A stretch of DNA of 64,000 nt, taken from assembly GCF_001421785.1 (NCBI RefSeq), contig NZ_LMLB01000001.1, forward strand, positions 2,234,281 to 2,298,280, written 5' to 3'. Below the pieces are notes generated by a model. It was not told where the DNA came from, searched no databases, and saw only the letters and a program-made list of their open reading frames with translations. The position numbers and the translations under genes were made by a program. Position 1 is the stretch's first letter. Every line of letters starts with the position of its first letter. The stretch comes from Sphingomonas sp. Leaf33. Lineage in GTDB: Bacteria; Pseudomonadota; Alphaproteobacteria; Sphingomonadales; Sphingomonadaceae. Positions 1 to 8,461 of this stretch are shown here, piece by piece.

Positions 1-339
1 GATGTCGCCGTTTTCCGCGACTTCCATCGCGCCCAGCACGGTCAGGTCGATGTGCCCGCCGCGGATCATCGCGAAGCTGTCGGCCGAGCTGAAATAAACG
101 CTGGAGGGCAGTTCGCTGATCGTCTGCTTGCCGGCATTGATCAGGTCGGGGTCCTCCTCCCCCGCGTACGGGAACGGCCCGATCCCGAGCATTCCGTTCT
201 CGCTCTGCAGCGTGACGGTCATGCCATCGGGAATGTTGTTCGCCACGAGCGTCGGGATGCCGATGCCGAGGTTGACGTAGAAGCCGTCGCGCAGTTCCTT
301 TGCCGCGCGTGCAGCCATCTGGTTCCGGTCCCAGGGCAT
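1..339 (-). CDS. scoB: 3-oxoacid CoA-transferase subunit B (partial, runs off window start)
   Basis: This is the N-terminal 113 residues of the beta subunit of succinyl-CoA:3-ketoacid CoA-transferase, which moves CoA between succinate and acetoacetate in ketone-body and branched-chain catabolism. The [10 protein letters not shown] motif carries the family's catalytic glutamate (about residue 47), and the N-terminal VNLGIGIPT glycine-rich stretch is typical. The gene continues beyond base 1. Its partner scoA lies about 1.7 kb upstream on the same strand, with two unrelated genes in between, which is unusual because the pair is normally adjacent. The ATG at 339 is chosen because it opens the family-typical [13 protein letters not shown] start. 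Confidence 0.93.
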   Translation of the reverse strand, partial: MPWDRNQMAARAAKELRDGFYVNLGIGIPTLVANNIPDGMTVTLQSENGMLGIGPFPYAGEEDPDLINAGKQTISELPSSVYFSSADSFAMIRGGHIDLTVLGAMEVAENGDI

Positions 340-451
340 CAGTTCAAACTTCCTTCCTGTATCGTGATGACGGGCGCGACGTGGGCGCGCCCCGTGCCGA
401 AGCGTCTGCGGGCGGGCCGCCGTCGTCCCGGACTGCCTGGTTGCGGGCCGA

Positions 452-1546
452 TCATTTGACCGACGTCGTCACGGGTCCCGCGACGGTCCCGGGATCGCTC
501 CAGCGCGTATCGGCCGGGAACACATCGTCGAACCCGCCCTTCAGCGCGGTGCCGTAGACCGGGTTGGGCAGGACGAACCAGCCGTTGCCCCACAGGTTGG
601 CGATCGCGGGCACGTTCGCCAGCGCCCGGCGCGTCGCGGGCGACAGCTTCGGGTCGTTGAACAGGTCGCTGAAGTCGCCCAGCTGGTCGCCGACCAGCGC
701 GATCACGCAGTATCCACTCGCGATCGCCCAGCGGCGATCGTCCTTGCCCGATCCGCCGCCGTCATCGCCTTTCAGCCACAGCGTCGAGCCATGCTTGGCC
801 GGCCCCAGCCCGGCGTAGGTGAGCGCCGCTTCGGTCTGCGCCGCGGTTTCGCGCGTACGGTTCGAATTGAAGATGACCGCAATGCCCGCCGCACGGGCGG
901 CATCCAGCGCCATCTTGGCACCGGGGACCGCCGCTACGTTGCGCGTGCCGCTTTCTTCCCACCGGCGCCAGCGGCCCTCGTCATAGCCGTCGCCGCGGCG
1001 GGCGGCATCGCCTTCGTAGCCGAGATTGAGCAGTGCGGTCTCGTCGATGTCCAGGACAACCGCGGGCGGCTTTGGCCCGCACGGTTCGAACTGCGGCGCG
1101 TCGAGCGAGGCGCTGTCCGAAATGACCACCTGCCGCGCCTGGCCGGGTTTCACATAGGCCTTCCAGTCGTTCAGGTAGCGTTGCAGCGCACGGTACGCCT
1201 GGACCGAACTCGCCGCCGCCTCGCCCGATCCGTAGAGATACTGCATCGTCTCCGGCACGCCGCTGCGCTGCGCGACCGCTGCGGCTGCGGCCGGCGACGG
1301 CTGCGAACCATCTGGCGACGACGCGGGCGACGTCACGCCGGGCACAGGTTGTGCCAGCCTGACCTCGGCAGGCGCCGCTTCCGCCGTCCTGACGGCGCGG
1401 CGTGCCGCACGCTTGTCGTCCATCCGCGACTTCACGATCGCCGACGACGATGCCGCGATAGGGATAACCGCGGCGGCGATGCAGCCGCTCAGCACCGCGG
1501 GTAGCGAAAGGATCGTTCCGGCACGCAGCATCATCCGTCCAGTCAT
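452..1546 (-). CDS. HAD-superfamily IIIB acid phosphatase, lipoprotein e(P4)-like
   Basis: This 364-residue predicted lipoprotein has the lipobox LSGC (Cys22) after a hydrophobic leader, so it is probably anchored on the outer side of a membrane. A low-complexity Ala/Pro/Ser linker fills about residues 40-95. The HAD nucleophile motif follows, [12 protein letters not shown], with Asp166 and Asp168. Downstream are the FNSNRT segment (motif II) and GDQLGDF (motif III acid residues). These match class-B/e(P4)-type periplasmic phosphatases that dephosphorylate small phosphomonoesters. Its start overlaps the stop of the upstream NTF2-like gene by ATGA, implying translational coupling. It sits inside the split scoA/scoB operon with no obvious metabolic link. 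Confidence 0.85.
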   Translation of the reverse strand: MTGRMMLRAGTILSLPAVLSGCIAAAVIPIAASSSAIVKSRMDDKRAARRAVRTAEAAPAEVRLAQPVPGVTSPASSPDGSQPSPAAAAAVAQRSGVPETMQYLYGSGEAAASSVQAYRALQRYLNDWKAYVKPGQARQVVISDSASLDAPQFEPCGPKPPAVVLDIDETALLNLGYEGDAARRGDGYDEGRWRRWEESGTRNVAAVPGAKMALDAARAAGIAVIFNSNRTRETAAQTEAALTYAGLGPAKHGSTLWLKGDDGGGSGKDDRRWAIASGYCVIALVGDQLGDFSDLFNDPKLSPATRRALANVPAIANLWGNGWFVLPNPVYGTALKGGFDDVFPADTRWSDPGTVAGPVTTSVK

Positions 1547-2088
1547 CGCTTGTCCGTCTTCGCCAGATAGGCGCCGGGAATCGGCGCCGTCGGTGTCTCA
1601 CCTTGCCAGACGATGTGCAGGACGCGCCAGCCGGCGGGTGTCCTGACGAGCTGGAACGAATTGATGCCGCGTGCGAACGGCGCCTCGATCGGCGCATGGC
1701 GGCTCTCGTAGGTCGAGAAGACGTGTGCGATGTTGCCGTAGCGCTCGACCCGCCGCGCGACTTCGCTTTCGTAGAAGCCCTGCTTGGCCATCGCCGCACC
1801 GGCGCGATCGATATAGCCCTGGATGTCGAGCACCGTCGGCGCCGTGCCACTGACCGGAATCAGCCGCGCCTCGGGGACGAACAGCCCCTTGAACGCGTCC
1901 CAGTCGCGCGGACCGGCGGGACCGGAAATCGCGGCGTAGACCCGGCCCACCAGCACATCGATCGCAGCATCGTCGGGTGCGGCAGAGGGGTTCGCGATCC
2001 GTACCGGCGCAGGCCTCGTCCGATCCTGCGCGCCGACGGCCGATATGCCCGCGACGGCGAGGATCGCCGCCAGCACCCGACGGATCAT
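1543..2088 (-). CDS. exported NTF2/SnoaL-like protein
   Basis: This is a 181-residue protein with a signal peptide (a hydrophobic segment ending near VGA, about residue 20) and one domain with the pattern of the NTF2/SnoaL-like fold. It shows an [26 protein letters not shown] helix start, an MQ/AKQGFYE helix, and a closing strand [10 protein letters not shown] typical of 'nuclear transport factor 2 family' proteins. The fold binds small hydrophobic ligands or has no known activity, so no substrate is claimed. It overlaps scoA upstream (ATGA) and the acid phosphatase downstream (ATGA), so all are probably one transcript. I start it at the ATG overlapping the scoA stop; the longer open frame upstream lies inside scoA and is not coding. 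Confidence 0.75.
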   Translation of the reverse strand: MIRRVLAAILAVAGISAVGAQDRTRPAPVRIANPSAAPDDAAIDVLVGRVYAAISGPAGPRDWDAFKGLFVPEARLIPVSGTAPTVLDIQGYIDRAGAAMAKQGFYESEVARRVERYGNIAHVFSTYESRHAPIEAPFARGINSFQLVRTPAGWRVLHIVWQGETPTAPIPGAYLAKTDKR

Positions 2089-2792
2089 GCCGCTTCCCGC
2101 GGGCGGGTCGTCACAAACTCGATCTTCTTGTCGTAGGGCGCGCCGACGATCATCCGCTTCACATAGATGCCGGGCAGATGGATGTGATCGGGGTCGATAC
2201 TGCCGACCGGCACGATCTCCTCGACCTCCGCCACGCAGACCTTGCCGGCGGTCGCCATCGGCTGGTTGAAGTTGCGCGCGGTCTTGCGGAAGATCAGGTT
2301 GCCCGCTTCGTCCGCCTTCCAGCCCTTGATGATCGACAGGTCGGCGCGGATGCCGCGCTCCAGGATATAGTCCTCTCCGTCGAAGGTCTTCACTTCCTTG
2401 CCCTCGGCCACCAGCGTGCCGACGCCGGTTTTGGTATAGAAGCCCGGAATGCCCGCGCCGCCCGCGCGGCAGCGTTCGGCGAGCGTCCCCTGCGGGCAGA
2501 ATTCGACCTCCAGCTCGCCGCTCAGATACTGGCGCTCGAATTCCTTGTTCTCGCCCACGTAGGACGAGATCATCTTGGCGACCTGTCGGCTCCGCAGCAG
2601 CTTGCCCAGGCCTTCGTTGTCGATACCGGCGTTGTTGCTGGCGATCGTCAGGCCCTTGACCCCCGATGCCTGGATCGCATCGATCAGCCGCTCGGGGATG
2701 CCGCAGAGGCCGAAACCGCCGGCGCAGATCGTGATGCCGTCGTGGAGCAGCCCGTCGAGCGCGGCGGCCGCATCCGGGTAGAGCTTCTTCAT
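2085..2792 (-). CDS. scoA: 3-oxoacid CoA-transferase subunit A
   Basis: This is the 235-residue alpha subunit of 3-oxoacid CoA-transferase. The [13 protein letters not shown] segment near the N-terminus is the CoA-binding glycine-rich signature, and [19 protein letters not shown] and [10 protein letters not shown] are typical of the family. A near-perfect Shine-Dalgarno AGGAGG ends 6 nt before the ATG at 2792 but directly abuts the ATG at 2798, so 2792 is the likelier start. It is the first gene of a minus-strand operon: scoA, NTF2-like, acid phosphatase, scoB. It lies downstream of an 11-bp inverted repeat that may act in its control. Confidence 0.95.
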   Translation of the reverse strand: MKKLYPDAAAALDGLLHDGITICAGGFGLCGIPERLIDAIQASGVKGLTIASNNAGIDNEGLGKLLRSRQVAKMISSYVGENKEFERQYLSGELEVEFCPQGTLAERCRAGGAGIPGFYTKTGVGTLVAEGKEVKTFDGEDYILERGIRADLSIIKGWKADEAGNLIFRKTARNFNQPMATAGKVCVAEVEEIVPVGSIDPDHIHLPGIYVKRMIVGAPYDKKIEFVTTRPREAA

Positions 2793-2847
2793 CGGCATCC
2801 TCCTGACATTTTCCCAATCGTTAGGGGGTTGCAGGGGAGTCGGTCAA

Positions 2848-2875
2848 GGCAAGTTGAACCAGCATTCAACTTGCC
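2848..2875. promoter_or_regulatory. perfect 11-bp inverted repeat upstream of scoA (operator or terminator)
   Basis: GGCAAGTTGAA and TTCAACTTGCC form a perfect inverted repeat with a 6-nt spacer, between the VIT gene stop (2885) and the scoA start. On the minus strand it is followed directly by TTGACC, then 17 nt and CTAACG, a possible weak promoter for the sco operon, which would put the repeat at an activator-type position. There is no U-run, so it would be a poor intrinsic terminator for the VIT gene, but that remains possible. Confidence 0.5.
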
Positions 2876-2884
2876 GGTCGGCGA

Positions 2885-3577
2885 TCAGATCGCGGTGCCC
2901 GCCAGATGCCCGATCGCAGCCGTCACGGCGATCGCCGCAGCACCCCAGAAAGCAACGCGGACGGCGGCCGGGACGGTGGGCGCTCCACCGACACGCGCGC
3001 CGACCGCACCCAGGACCGCCAGCAGCGCGACAGTGACGCCGGGCAGCCCCCACAGCAGCGTCGCGCGCGGAAGGATCGCGGCCGTCAGCAGCGGCACGGC
3101 GGCACCCGCGGCAAAGCTCGCCGCCGAAGCCGCGGCCGCTTGGACCGGGCGCGCCACCAACGCCTCGTGGATGCCCAGTTCGTCGCGCAGATGCGCGCCC
3201 AACGCGTCGTGCGCCATCAATCGCGTCGCCACCGCCGCCGCCGTGTCCGGCTCGACCCCGCGCGCGACATAGATCGCGGCGAGTTCGGCCCGCTCCGCAT
3301 CCGGCGCGGCGGCCAGTTCCGCCCGCTCGCGCGCCTCGTCCGCACGCTCGGTATCCGCCTGCGATCGGACCGAAACATACTCGCCCGCCGCCATCGACAT
3401 CGCGCCTGCGACCATCCCCGCGATTCCCGTCAGCAGGATCGCCGACCGATCGGGCTGCGCCGCTGCGACGCCGGCGATCAGGCTGGCGGTCGACACGATG
3501 CCGTCGTTCGCGCCGAGCACCGACGCGCGCAGCCAGCCGATACGAGACACGAGATGCCGTTCGCGATGCGGTTTCAT
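2885..3577 (-). CDS. VIT1/CCC1-family transporter
   Basis: This 230-residue membrane protein is of the vacuolar iron transporter (VIT1/CCC1) type, a family that moves Fe2+ or Mn2+. The LRASVLGANDGIVSTASLI segment at the first membrane helix and the following GMVAGAMSMAAGEYVSVRSQ are family signatures. A cytosolic, Glu-rich helical insert (about residues 70-130) follows, as in metal-binding VIT proteins, and then three further hydrophobic segments to the C-terminus. GAGGGA upstream of the ATG serves as ribosome binding site. It is probably monocistronic or the last gene before the sco promoter. Confidence 0.88.
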   Translation of the reverse strand: MKPHRERHLVSRIGWLRASVLGANDGIVSTASLIAGVAAAQPDRSAILLTGIAGMVAGAMSMAAGEYVSVRSQADTERADEARERAELAAAPDAERAELAAIYVARGVEPDTAAAVATRLMAHDALGAHLRDELGIHEALVARPVQAAAASAASFAAGAAVPLLTAAILPRATLLWGLPGVTVALLAVLGAVGARVGGAPTVPAAVRVAFWGAAAIAVTAAIGHLAGTAI

Positions 3578-3627
3578 GGAAGTCCCTCGCCTGACCGGAT
3601 CCGAGCTATAGGCGGTTTACCGACAAG

Positions 3628-3659
3628 AAAAAGGGCCGCCCGGTTTCCCGGACGACCCC
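3628..3659 (-). terminator. rho-independent terminator downstream of the CsbD gene
   Basis: Read on the minus strand, an 11-bp stem (two G-U pairs) closes on a GAAA tetraloop and is followed by TTTTTCTTG. It begins about 22 nt after the stop codon of the CsbD-family gene, so it probably ends that transcript and insulates the VIT gene. Confidence 0.8.
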
Positions 3660-3681
3660 AACTTTCTATAAGCCGGAGGGC

Positions 3682-3870
3682 TTAGATCTTGTCGCCGAGC
3701 GCGCCCTTAACCGAGCCCACGCCCTTCTGGGCCTCGCCCTTGGCTTCCTGCGCTTCGCCTTCGGCGTGCAGCTTCTCGTTACGATCCGGACCGTCGCCGG
3801 CCATCGCCTGCTTGGCGTTGCCGATCGCTTCGTTGACGGTGCCCTTAACCTTGTCGATCATCTCGCCCAT
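3682..3870 (-). CDS. CsbD family stress protein
   Basis: This small hydrophilic protein of 62 residues has the CsbD pattern: KVKGTVNEAIGNAKQ near the N-terminus and a Lys/Glu/Gln/Gly-rich remainder with repeated (A/G)E(A/G)QEAKGE units and SVKGALGDKI at the end. CsbD proteins are abundant under general stress in many bacteria, but their biochemical role is unknown. It is followed by a strong terminator and looks monocistronic. A second, membrane-anchored CsbD-like protein is encoded at 44 kb. Confidence 0.85.
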   Translation of the reverse strand: MGEMIDKVKGTVNEAIGNAKQAMAGDGPDRNEKLHAEGEAQEAKGEAQKGVGSVKGALGDKI

Positions 3871-3944
3871 GTCGGTCGCTCCTGTATCGTGTTGAAGTTG
3901 TTGTTCCAACGCGCGGATATCCGGGGCGTTCCGGCGGAATCGAT

Positions 3945-4943
3945 CTAAATCAATCCGGCGAGCGGACTGGACGGGTCGGCGTAGCGGCGCTTCGCCATCC
4001 GCCCGGCGCGATAGGCAAGCCGCCCGCTCTCGACCGCCGACTTCATCGCCGCCGCCATGAGGATCGGATCCCTGGCTTCGGCGATCGCGGTGTTCATCAG
4101 GACGCCGTCGCATCCGAGTTCCATCGCCGCGGCTGCATCCGACGCGGTGCCGACGCCCGCATCGACCAGCACCGGAACCTTCGCGCCTTCGACGATCAGG
4201 CGGATCGTCACCTGGTTCTGGATGCCCAGACCCGACCCGATCGGCGCGCCCAGCGGCATGATCGCGACCGCGCCGACATCCTCCAGCCGCTTGGCGGCGA
4301 TGGGGTCGTCGACGCAATAGACCATCGGCTTGAAGCCTTCCTTCGCCAGGACTTCGGTGGCGCGGAGCGTCTCGACCATGTCCGGGTACAGCGTCCGCGC
4401 CTCGCCCAGCACTTCCAGCTTCACCAGGTCCCAGCCGCCGGCCTCGCGCGCGAGGCGCAGGGTGCGGATCGCGCTGTCGGCATCGAAGCAGCCCGCGGTG
4501 TTGGGCAGGTAGGTGATCGTCTTCGGGTCGATATAGTCGGTCAGCATCGGCGCGCCCGGGTCGCTGACGTTGACGCGGCGCACGGCGACGGTGACGATCT
4601 CCGCGCCGGACGCGGCCACCGCGGCGGCGTTCTGTTCGAAATCCTTGTACTTGCCGGTGCCGACGATCAGCCGCGAGCGGAATGTGCGGCTGGCGACAGA
4701 CCAGCTGTCGTCGGCGACATGATCGCCGCCACCGACGAAGTGCACGATCTCCAGTTCGTCCCCATCCTCGACCATCACCTCGTGGAGCGTGGAGCGCGGC
4801 ACGACCTCCAGGTTCCGCTCCACGGCCAGCTTGGCGGGAACCAAGCCTAGGCTTTCCGCCAGCGCGGCAATGGTCAGGCCGGCTGCCACGCGCTTGTGTT
4901 CGCCATTCAGGGTGATCGAGACGGTGCCGTCGCTGTGTGCCAT
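3945..4943 (-). CDS. thiSG: ThiS-ThiG fusion: sulfur carrier and thiazole synthase
   Basis: This 332-residue bifunctional protein acts in thiamine thiazole formation. Residues about 1-68 are a ThiS beta-grasp domain ending in VHFVGGGD, where the glycines correspond to the ThiS C-terminal Gly-Gly that must be thiocarboxylated. The rest is ThiG, a TIM barrel that condenses 1-deoxy-xylulose-5-phosphate, dehydroglycine and ThiS thiocarboxylate; DLVKLEV holds the Schiff-base lysine. Because the Gly-Gly is internal here, either processing after it or a different sulfur transfer route is needed. The ATG at 4943 is chosen over a TTG six bases upstream. No TPP riboswitch was seen; the leader is formed by a dispersed repeat. 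Confidence 0.92.
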   Translation of the reverse strand: MAHSDGTVSITLNGEHKRVAAGLTIAALAESLGLVPAKLAVERNLEVVPRSTLHEVMVEDGDELEIVHFVGGGDHVADDSWSVASRTFRSRLIVGTGKYKDFEQNAAAVAASGAEIVTVAVRRVNVSDPGAPMLTDYIDPKTITYLPNTAGCFDADSAIRTLRLAREAGGWDLVKLEVLGEARTLYPDMVETLRATEVLAKEGFKPMVYCVDDPIAAKRLEDVGAVAIMPLGAPIGSGLGIQNQVTIRLIVEGAKVPVLVDAGVGTASDAAAAMELGCDGVLMNTAIAEARDPILMAAAMKSAVESGRLAYRAGRMAKRRYADPSSPLAGLI

Positions 4944-4945
4944 TC

Positions 4946-5088
4946 CCAAGTCCGTTCGGGCTGAGCTTGTCGAAGCCCTGTCCTTCTTCTACCGCCCGGT
5001 GGGAAGAAGAAGGACAGCCCTTCGGCCAGGTTTCCATCGAAGTATGACTTCGATGGGGCCTGGACAAGCTCAGGGCGAACGGACTTGG
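4946..5088. repeat. dispersed sphingomonad-type inverted repeat element (copy 1)
   Basis: About 143 nt lie between two nearly complementary ends: CCAAGTCCGTTCGGGCTGAG at the left and its reverse complement, with GGG replaced by CCC, at the right. Inside are two more hairpins, one from TGTCCTTCTTC and GAAGAAGGACA and one from CATCGAAG and CTTCGATG. The element fills the space between the divergent thiSG and aroQ genes and comes within 8 nt of the thiSG start codon. A shorter relative is at 6163-6264. Confidence 0.85.
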
Positions 5089-5142
5089 TTGGTCGCGCAC
5101 CACCTAAGGTCCGGAACGCCTACGTTCAATCGAAAGCGAGCC

Positions 5143-5577
5143 ATGGCCGACCTGATCTACGTCCTGAACGGCCCCAACCTGAACCTGCTGGGCACCCGCG
5201 AACCGGAAATCTACGGCTCGGACACGCTCGACAACATCGCCGGGATGCTGGAGGATCACGCCCGCACTCTCGATATGGAGATCGACCTGCGCCAGTCGAA
5301 CCACGAAGGCCATCTGGTCGACTGGCTGCACGAGGCGCAGGCGCGTGAGGCAAAGGCAGTGCTGCTGAATGCGGGCGCGTTTACCCATACCTCGGTCGCC
5401 ATCCACGATGCGATTAAGGCGATCAGGACGCCGGTGATCGAGGTGCATCTGTCGAACCCGCACACGCGCGAGGAATTCCGCCACGTCAGCTTCGTCGGGC
5501 GTGCCGCAAAAGGAACGGTCGCGGGTTTCGGCGCGATGTCCTATAGGCTGGCGCTGGACGCCGCCGCGCGGTTCTGA
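5143..5577 (+). CDS. aroQ: type II 3-dehydroquinate dehydratase
   Basis: This 144-residue enzyme of the shikimate pathway converts 3-dehydroquinate to 3-dehydroshikimate. LNGPNLNLLGTREPEIYG near the N-terminus carries the active-site Arg/Tyr loop. SNHEG, NAGAFTHTSVAI and VIEVHLSNPHTREEFRH (catalytic His region) are all present, and the length is typical. The ATG at 5143 opens the usual short N-terminus. The next gene is accB, an aroQ-accB-accC order common in alphaproteobacteria. Confidence 0.97.
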   Translation: MADLIYVLNGPNLNLLGTREPEIYGSDTLDNIAGMLEDHARTLDMEIDLRQSNHEGHLVDWLHEAQAREAKAVLLNAGAFTHTSVAIHDAIKAIRTPVIEVHLSNPHTREEFRHVSFVGRAAKGTVAGFGAMSYRLALDAAARF

Positions 5578-5622
5578 CAAAGGCCCGCGCTTTGTAATTC
5601 GCCAGGAAAGTTCAGGGGACCG

Positions 5623-6114
5623 ATGAGCGAAACACCCAACAGGACCGGCGGCATGAGCGTCGATATCGAACTCGTCCGCCAGCTCGCGCAGGTGCTCGAC
5701 GACACGCAGCTGACCGAAATCGAGGTCGAGGACGGCGATCGCAAGGTGCGCGTCGCGCGCACCGTCACCGCCGCGCCCGCGCAGATGGCCTATGCGCCGC
5801 AGCCGATGGCAGCGCCTGCACCGGTCGCTGCGAGCGCACCCGCTGCCGCCGAAGTCGGCGCGTCGGCGCCGGCGACCAGCGCCAATGCGGTCAAGTCGCC
5901 GATGGTCGGCACCGCCTATCTCGCCCCCAATCCGGAGGCGAAGAATTTCGTCTCGGTCGGCCAGTCGGTCGCCGCCGGCGACACGCTGCTGATCGTCGAG
6001 GCGATGAAGGTCATGAACCCGATCACCGCCCCCAGCGCCGGCACCGTCAAGGCGGTACTGGTCGAAAGCGGCCAGCCTGTCGAATTCGACCAGCCGCTCG
6101 TCGTCGTCGAGTGA
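5623..6114 (+). CDS. accB: acetyl-CoA carboxylase biotin carboxyl carrier protein
   Basis: This 163-residue BCCP subunit of acetyl-CoA carboxylase acts in the first step of fatty-acid synthesis. It has an N-terminal helical domain ([20 protein letters not shown]), an Ala/Pro-rich flexible linker (about residues 50-88), and a C-terminal biotinyl domain with the lysine acceptor in EAMKVMNP. It lies 45 nt after aroQ. A second start at MSVD (residue 11) is possible. The interval to accC is lengthened by a copy of the dispersed inverted repeat. Confidence 0.97.
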   Translation: MSETPNRTGGMSVDIELVRQLAQVLDDTQLTEIEVEDGDRKVRVARTVTAAPAQMAYAPQPMAAPAPVAASAPAAAEVGASAPATSANAVKSPMVGTAYLAPNPEAKNFVSVGQSVAAGDTLLIVEAMKVMNPITAPSAGTVKAVLVESGQPVEFDQPLVVVE

Positions 6115-6162
6115 GCGACGCCACACCATGTCTTTCGGGGCGCGCATGACGCCCTCCCCCAC

Positions 6163-6264
6163 TCCGTTCGGGCTGAGCGTGTCGAAGCCCTGTCCTTCTT
6201 CGTCGATCCACAGAACGTGGCACGAAGAAAAGGGCAGCCCTTCGACAAGCTCAGGGCGAACGGG
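6163..6264. repeat. dispersed sphingomonad-type inverted repeat element (copy 2)
   Basis: The ends CCGTTCGGGCTGAGCGTGTC and GACAAGCTCAGGGCGAACGG are inverted copies, with inner arms TGTCCTTCTTCG and CGAAGAAAAGGGCA. It shares its outer and inner arms with the element at 4946-5088 but lacks that copy's extra hairpin. It lies between accB and accC, so it should be part of that operon's mRNA. Confidence 0.85.
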
Positions 6265-6288
6265 GTTGGTTGATCGGATCATTCGCTG

Positions 6289-7641
6289 ATGCCAAAAATC
6301 CAGAAACTCCTGATCGCCAACCGTGGTGAGATTGCGCTCCGCATCCATCGCGCGTGCCATGAAATGGGCATCAAGACGGTCGCGGTGCATTCCACCGCCG
6401 ACGCAGACGCGATGCACGTGCGCCTAGCGGACGAGGCGATCTGCATCGGCCCGCCGTCGGCGGCCGACAGCTATCTCAACATCCCGAACATCATTTCCGC
6501 GGCGGAAATCTCGGGCGCGGACGCGATTCATCCCGGGTACGGCTTCCTCTCCGAAAACGCGCGCTTCGCCGAGATCGTCGAGAGCCACGGGCTGATCTTC
6601 GTCGGCCCCAAGCCCGAGCATATCCGCACGATGGGCGACAAAGTGGAGGCAAAGCGCACTGCCGGTGCGCTCGGCCTGCCGCTCGTCCCCGGCTCCGACG
6701 GCGCGATCAGCGATCCGGCGGAAGCGGCGCAGATCGCGGAACGCGTCGGCTATCCGGTCATCATTAAGGCAGCCTCGGGCGGCGGCGGGCGCGGAATGAA
6801 GGTCTGCACCTCGCCCGACCAGCTCGAGACGCTGATGCAGCAGGCCGGCAGCGAGGCGAAGGCCGCGTTCGGCGATGCGACCGTCTATATCGAGAAGTAT
6901 CTCGGCAACCCGCGCCATATCGAGATCCAGGTGTTCGGCGACGGCAACGGCAACGCCATCCACTTGGGTGAGCGCGACTGCTCGCTCCAGCGCCGACACC
7001 AGAAGGTGCTGGAGGAGGCCCCGTCGCCCGTGCTGGGCGCCGAGGACCGCGCCCGCATCGGCGGCGTGTGCGCGAAAGCAATGGCAGACATGGGCTATCG
7101 CGGCGCGGGCACGATCGAATTTCTGTGGGAAGACGGCGAGTTCTACTTCATCGAGATGAACACCCGGCTTCAGGTCGAGCATCCGGTGACCGAGGCGATC
7201 ACCGGCCTCGACCTGGTGCGCGAACAGATCCGCATCGCCGAGGGCGAGCCGCTGACCCTGCGCCAGGAAGACGTCGTGTTCCGCGGCCACGCGATCGAAT
7301 GCCGCATCAATGCCGAAAACCCGCGCACCTTCGCGCCTTCGCCGGGCCTCGTGAAGGGTTATCACGCGCCGGGCGGGATGCACGTGCGTGTCGATAGCGG
7401 GCTGTATGCAGGCTACAGGATCCCGCCCTATTACGACTCGATGATCGCCAAGCTGATCGTCTACGGCACCACCCGCCAGGGCGCGCTGCGTCGCCTGCGC
7501 CGCGCGCTGGAGGAGTTCGTGATCGACGGTGTCACCACCACGATCCCGCTGCACCAGGCACTGCTCGACGACCCCGAGTTCCAGGAGGGGGCGTATACGA
7601 TCAAATGGCTCGAAGAGTGGCTGGCCAAGCAGGACGCCTGA
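6289..7641 (+). CDS. accC: acetyl-CoA carboxylase biotin carboxylase subunit
   Basis: This 450-residue biotin carboxylase performs ATP-dependent carboxylation of the biotin on BCCP. The N-terminal domain begins [14 protein letters not shown]. The ATP-grasp glycine loop is [13 protein letters not shown] (about residues 159-171), [20 protein letters not shown] is present, and the active-site [14 protein letters not shown] motif is intact. The length is standard. It is downstream of accB, separated by 174 nt that carry the repeat element. Its 3' end overlaps the start of the next small gene by about 37 nt. Confidence 0.97.
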   Translation: MPKIQKLLIANRGEIALRIHRACHEMGIKTVAVHSTADADAMHVRLADEAICIGPPSAADSYLNIPNIISAAEISGADAIHPGYGFLSENARFAEIVESHGLIFVGPKPEHIRTMGDKVEAKRTAGALGLPLVPGSDGAISDPAEAAQIAERVGYPVIIKAASGGGGRGMKVCTSPDQLETLMQQAGSEAKAAFGDATVYIEKYLGNPRHIEIQVFGDGNGNAIHLGERDCSLQRRHQKVLEEAPSPVLGAEDRARIGGVCAKAMADMGYRGAGTIEFLWEDGEFYFIEMNTRLQVEHPVTEAITGLDLVREQIRIAEGEPLTLRQEDVVFRGHAIECRINAENPRTFAPSPGLVKGYHAPGGMHVRVDSGLYAGYRIPPYYDSMIAKLIVYGTTRQGALRRLRRALEEFVIDGVTTTIPLHQALLDDPEFQEGAYTIKWLEEWLAKQDA

Positions 7642-8144
7642 TCCTCGCCGCCGCGCTGTCGCCGCTGTTGCTGGCGGCGGGGCCGGCGGCGCCCGATCCC
7701 GTGCGCGCGCTCGCCGGGCGCTATTCGCAGCATTTCCAGAACGGGACCGTCGATGGCGATACCTACTGGAGTGACGACGTGGTCGAGATCGTGCCGGTCG
7801 ACGCGCGCCATGCCTATGTTCGCATCGAGACGAATTTCTTCAACGGGCATAGCTGTTCGTTGAGCGGCGTTGCGGCGGCCGAGCGTGCTTCGATTATCTA
7901 TCGCGAGCCTGCGTCGGGCGTCACGGGCGGCGCTTGCGTCATGACGCTGCGGCGCAGGGGCGCGAAACTGTCGTTCACCGACAATAACGGCGGCTGCCAG
8001 TCCTATTGCGGCGCGCGTGGCGGGTTTGCCGGTGGTGAACTGCCGTGGTCGAGCAGGCGGCCGATCCGCTACATGGCCCGCCTGAAAAGCTCGGACACGT
8101 ATCGCGCGGCGCTGACCGAATGGCGCACGGGGAAAGCGCGGTGA
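7605..8144 (+). CDS. exported protein of unknown function
   Basis: I do not recognise this 179-residue protein. It begins with a basic stretch and a hydrophobic segment ([15 protein letters not shown]) ending in a plausible signal peptidase site near AAP, so it is probably periplasmic. Four cysteines (SCSLSG, ACVMT, CQSYCG) could form disulphides. The mature part looks all-beta. The start overlaps the accC end by 37 nt in another frame, and the stop overlaps the GTG of the next gene (GTGA), placing it in an accB-accC-orf-arsC-pld run. A start inside the hydrophobic segment cannot be excluded. Confidence 0.65.
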   Translation: MARRVAGQAGRLILAAALSPLLLAAGPAAPDPVRALAGRYSQHFQNGTVDGDTYWSDDVVEIVPVDARHAYVRIETNFFNGHSCSLSGVAAAERASIIYREPASGVTGGACVMTLRRRGAKLSFTDNNGGCQSYCGARGGFAGGELPWSSRRPIRYMARLKSSDTYRAALTEWRTGKAR

Positions 8145-8461
8145 AGGCGACGATCTGGCACAACCCGCGCTGTTCGAAATCGCGCGAGACGCTGGCGATC
8201 CTGACCGCAGCGGGTGCCGACGTCACGATCGTCGAGTATCTGAAAGCGCCGCCGTCGCGCGCCGAACTCGCGCGGCTGCTCGACCGCGCCGGCATCGCTC
8301 CGCGCGAGGCGTTGCGCAAGGACGCACCGACACAGCCCGACGATGCCGCCGCGCTCGATTTGATGGCTAGCGATCCTGCCACCATCGAACGGCCGCTCGT
8401 CGAAACCGACAGGGGCGTGCGGCTCGGCCGTCCGCCCGAACGCGTAAAGGAAATCCTGTGA
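8141..8461 (+). CDS. ArsC family arsenate reductase-like protein
   Basis: This 106-residue protein of the ArsC/Spx thioredoxin-fold family has the active-site cysteine in WHNPRCSKSRETLAIL near the N-terminus. The glutaredoxin-dependent arsenate reductase pattern continues with VEYLKAPPSRAEL, RKDAPT, IERPLVET and GVRLGRPPE; the arginines are those used for oxyanion binding in ArsC. No other ars genes are nearby, so a role in arsenate resistance is only by family. The GTG at 8141 is chosen because GGGGAAA lies 6 nt upstream and it couples with the preceding stop (GTGA). It overlaps the phospholipase D-like gene by 4 nt. Confidence 0.85.
   Translation: MKATIWHNPRCSKSRETLAILTAAGADVTIVEYLKAPPSRAELARLLDRAGIAPREALRKDAPTQPDDAAALDLMASDPATIERPLVETDRGVRLGRPPERVKEIL

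Noticed and set aside
4946..5088. Repeats as a CRISPR array or TPP riboswitch in front of thiSG
   Set aside because: There are only inverted arms, no regularly spaced direct repeats, and no thi-box sequence was found.
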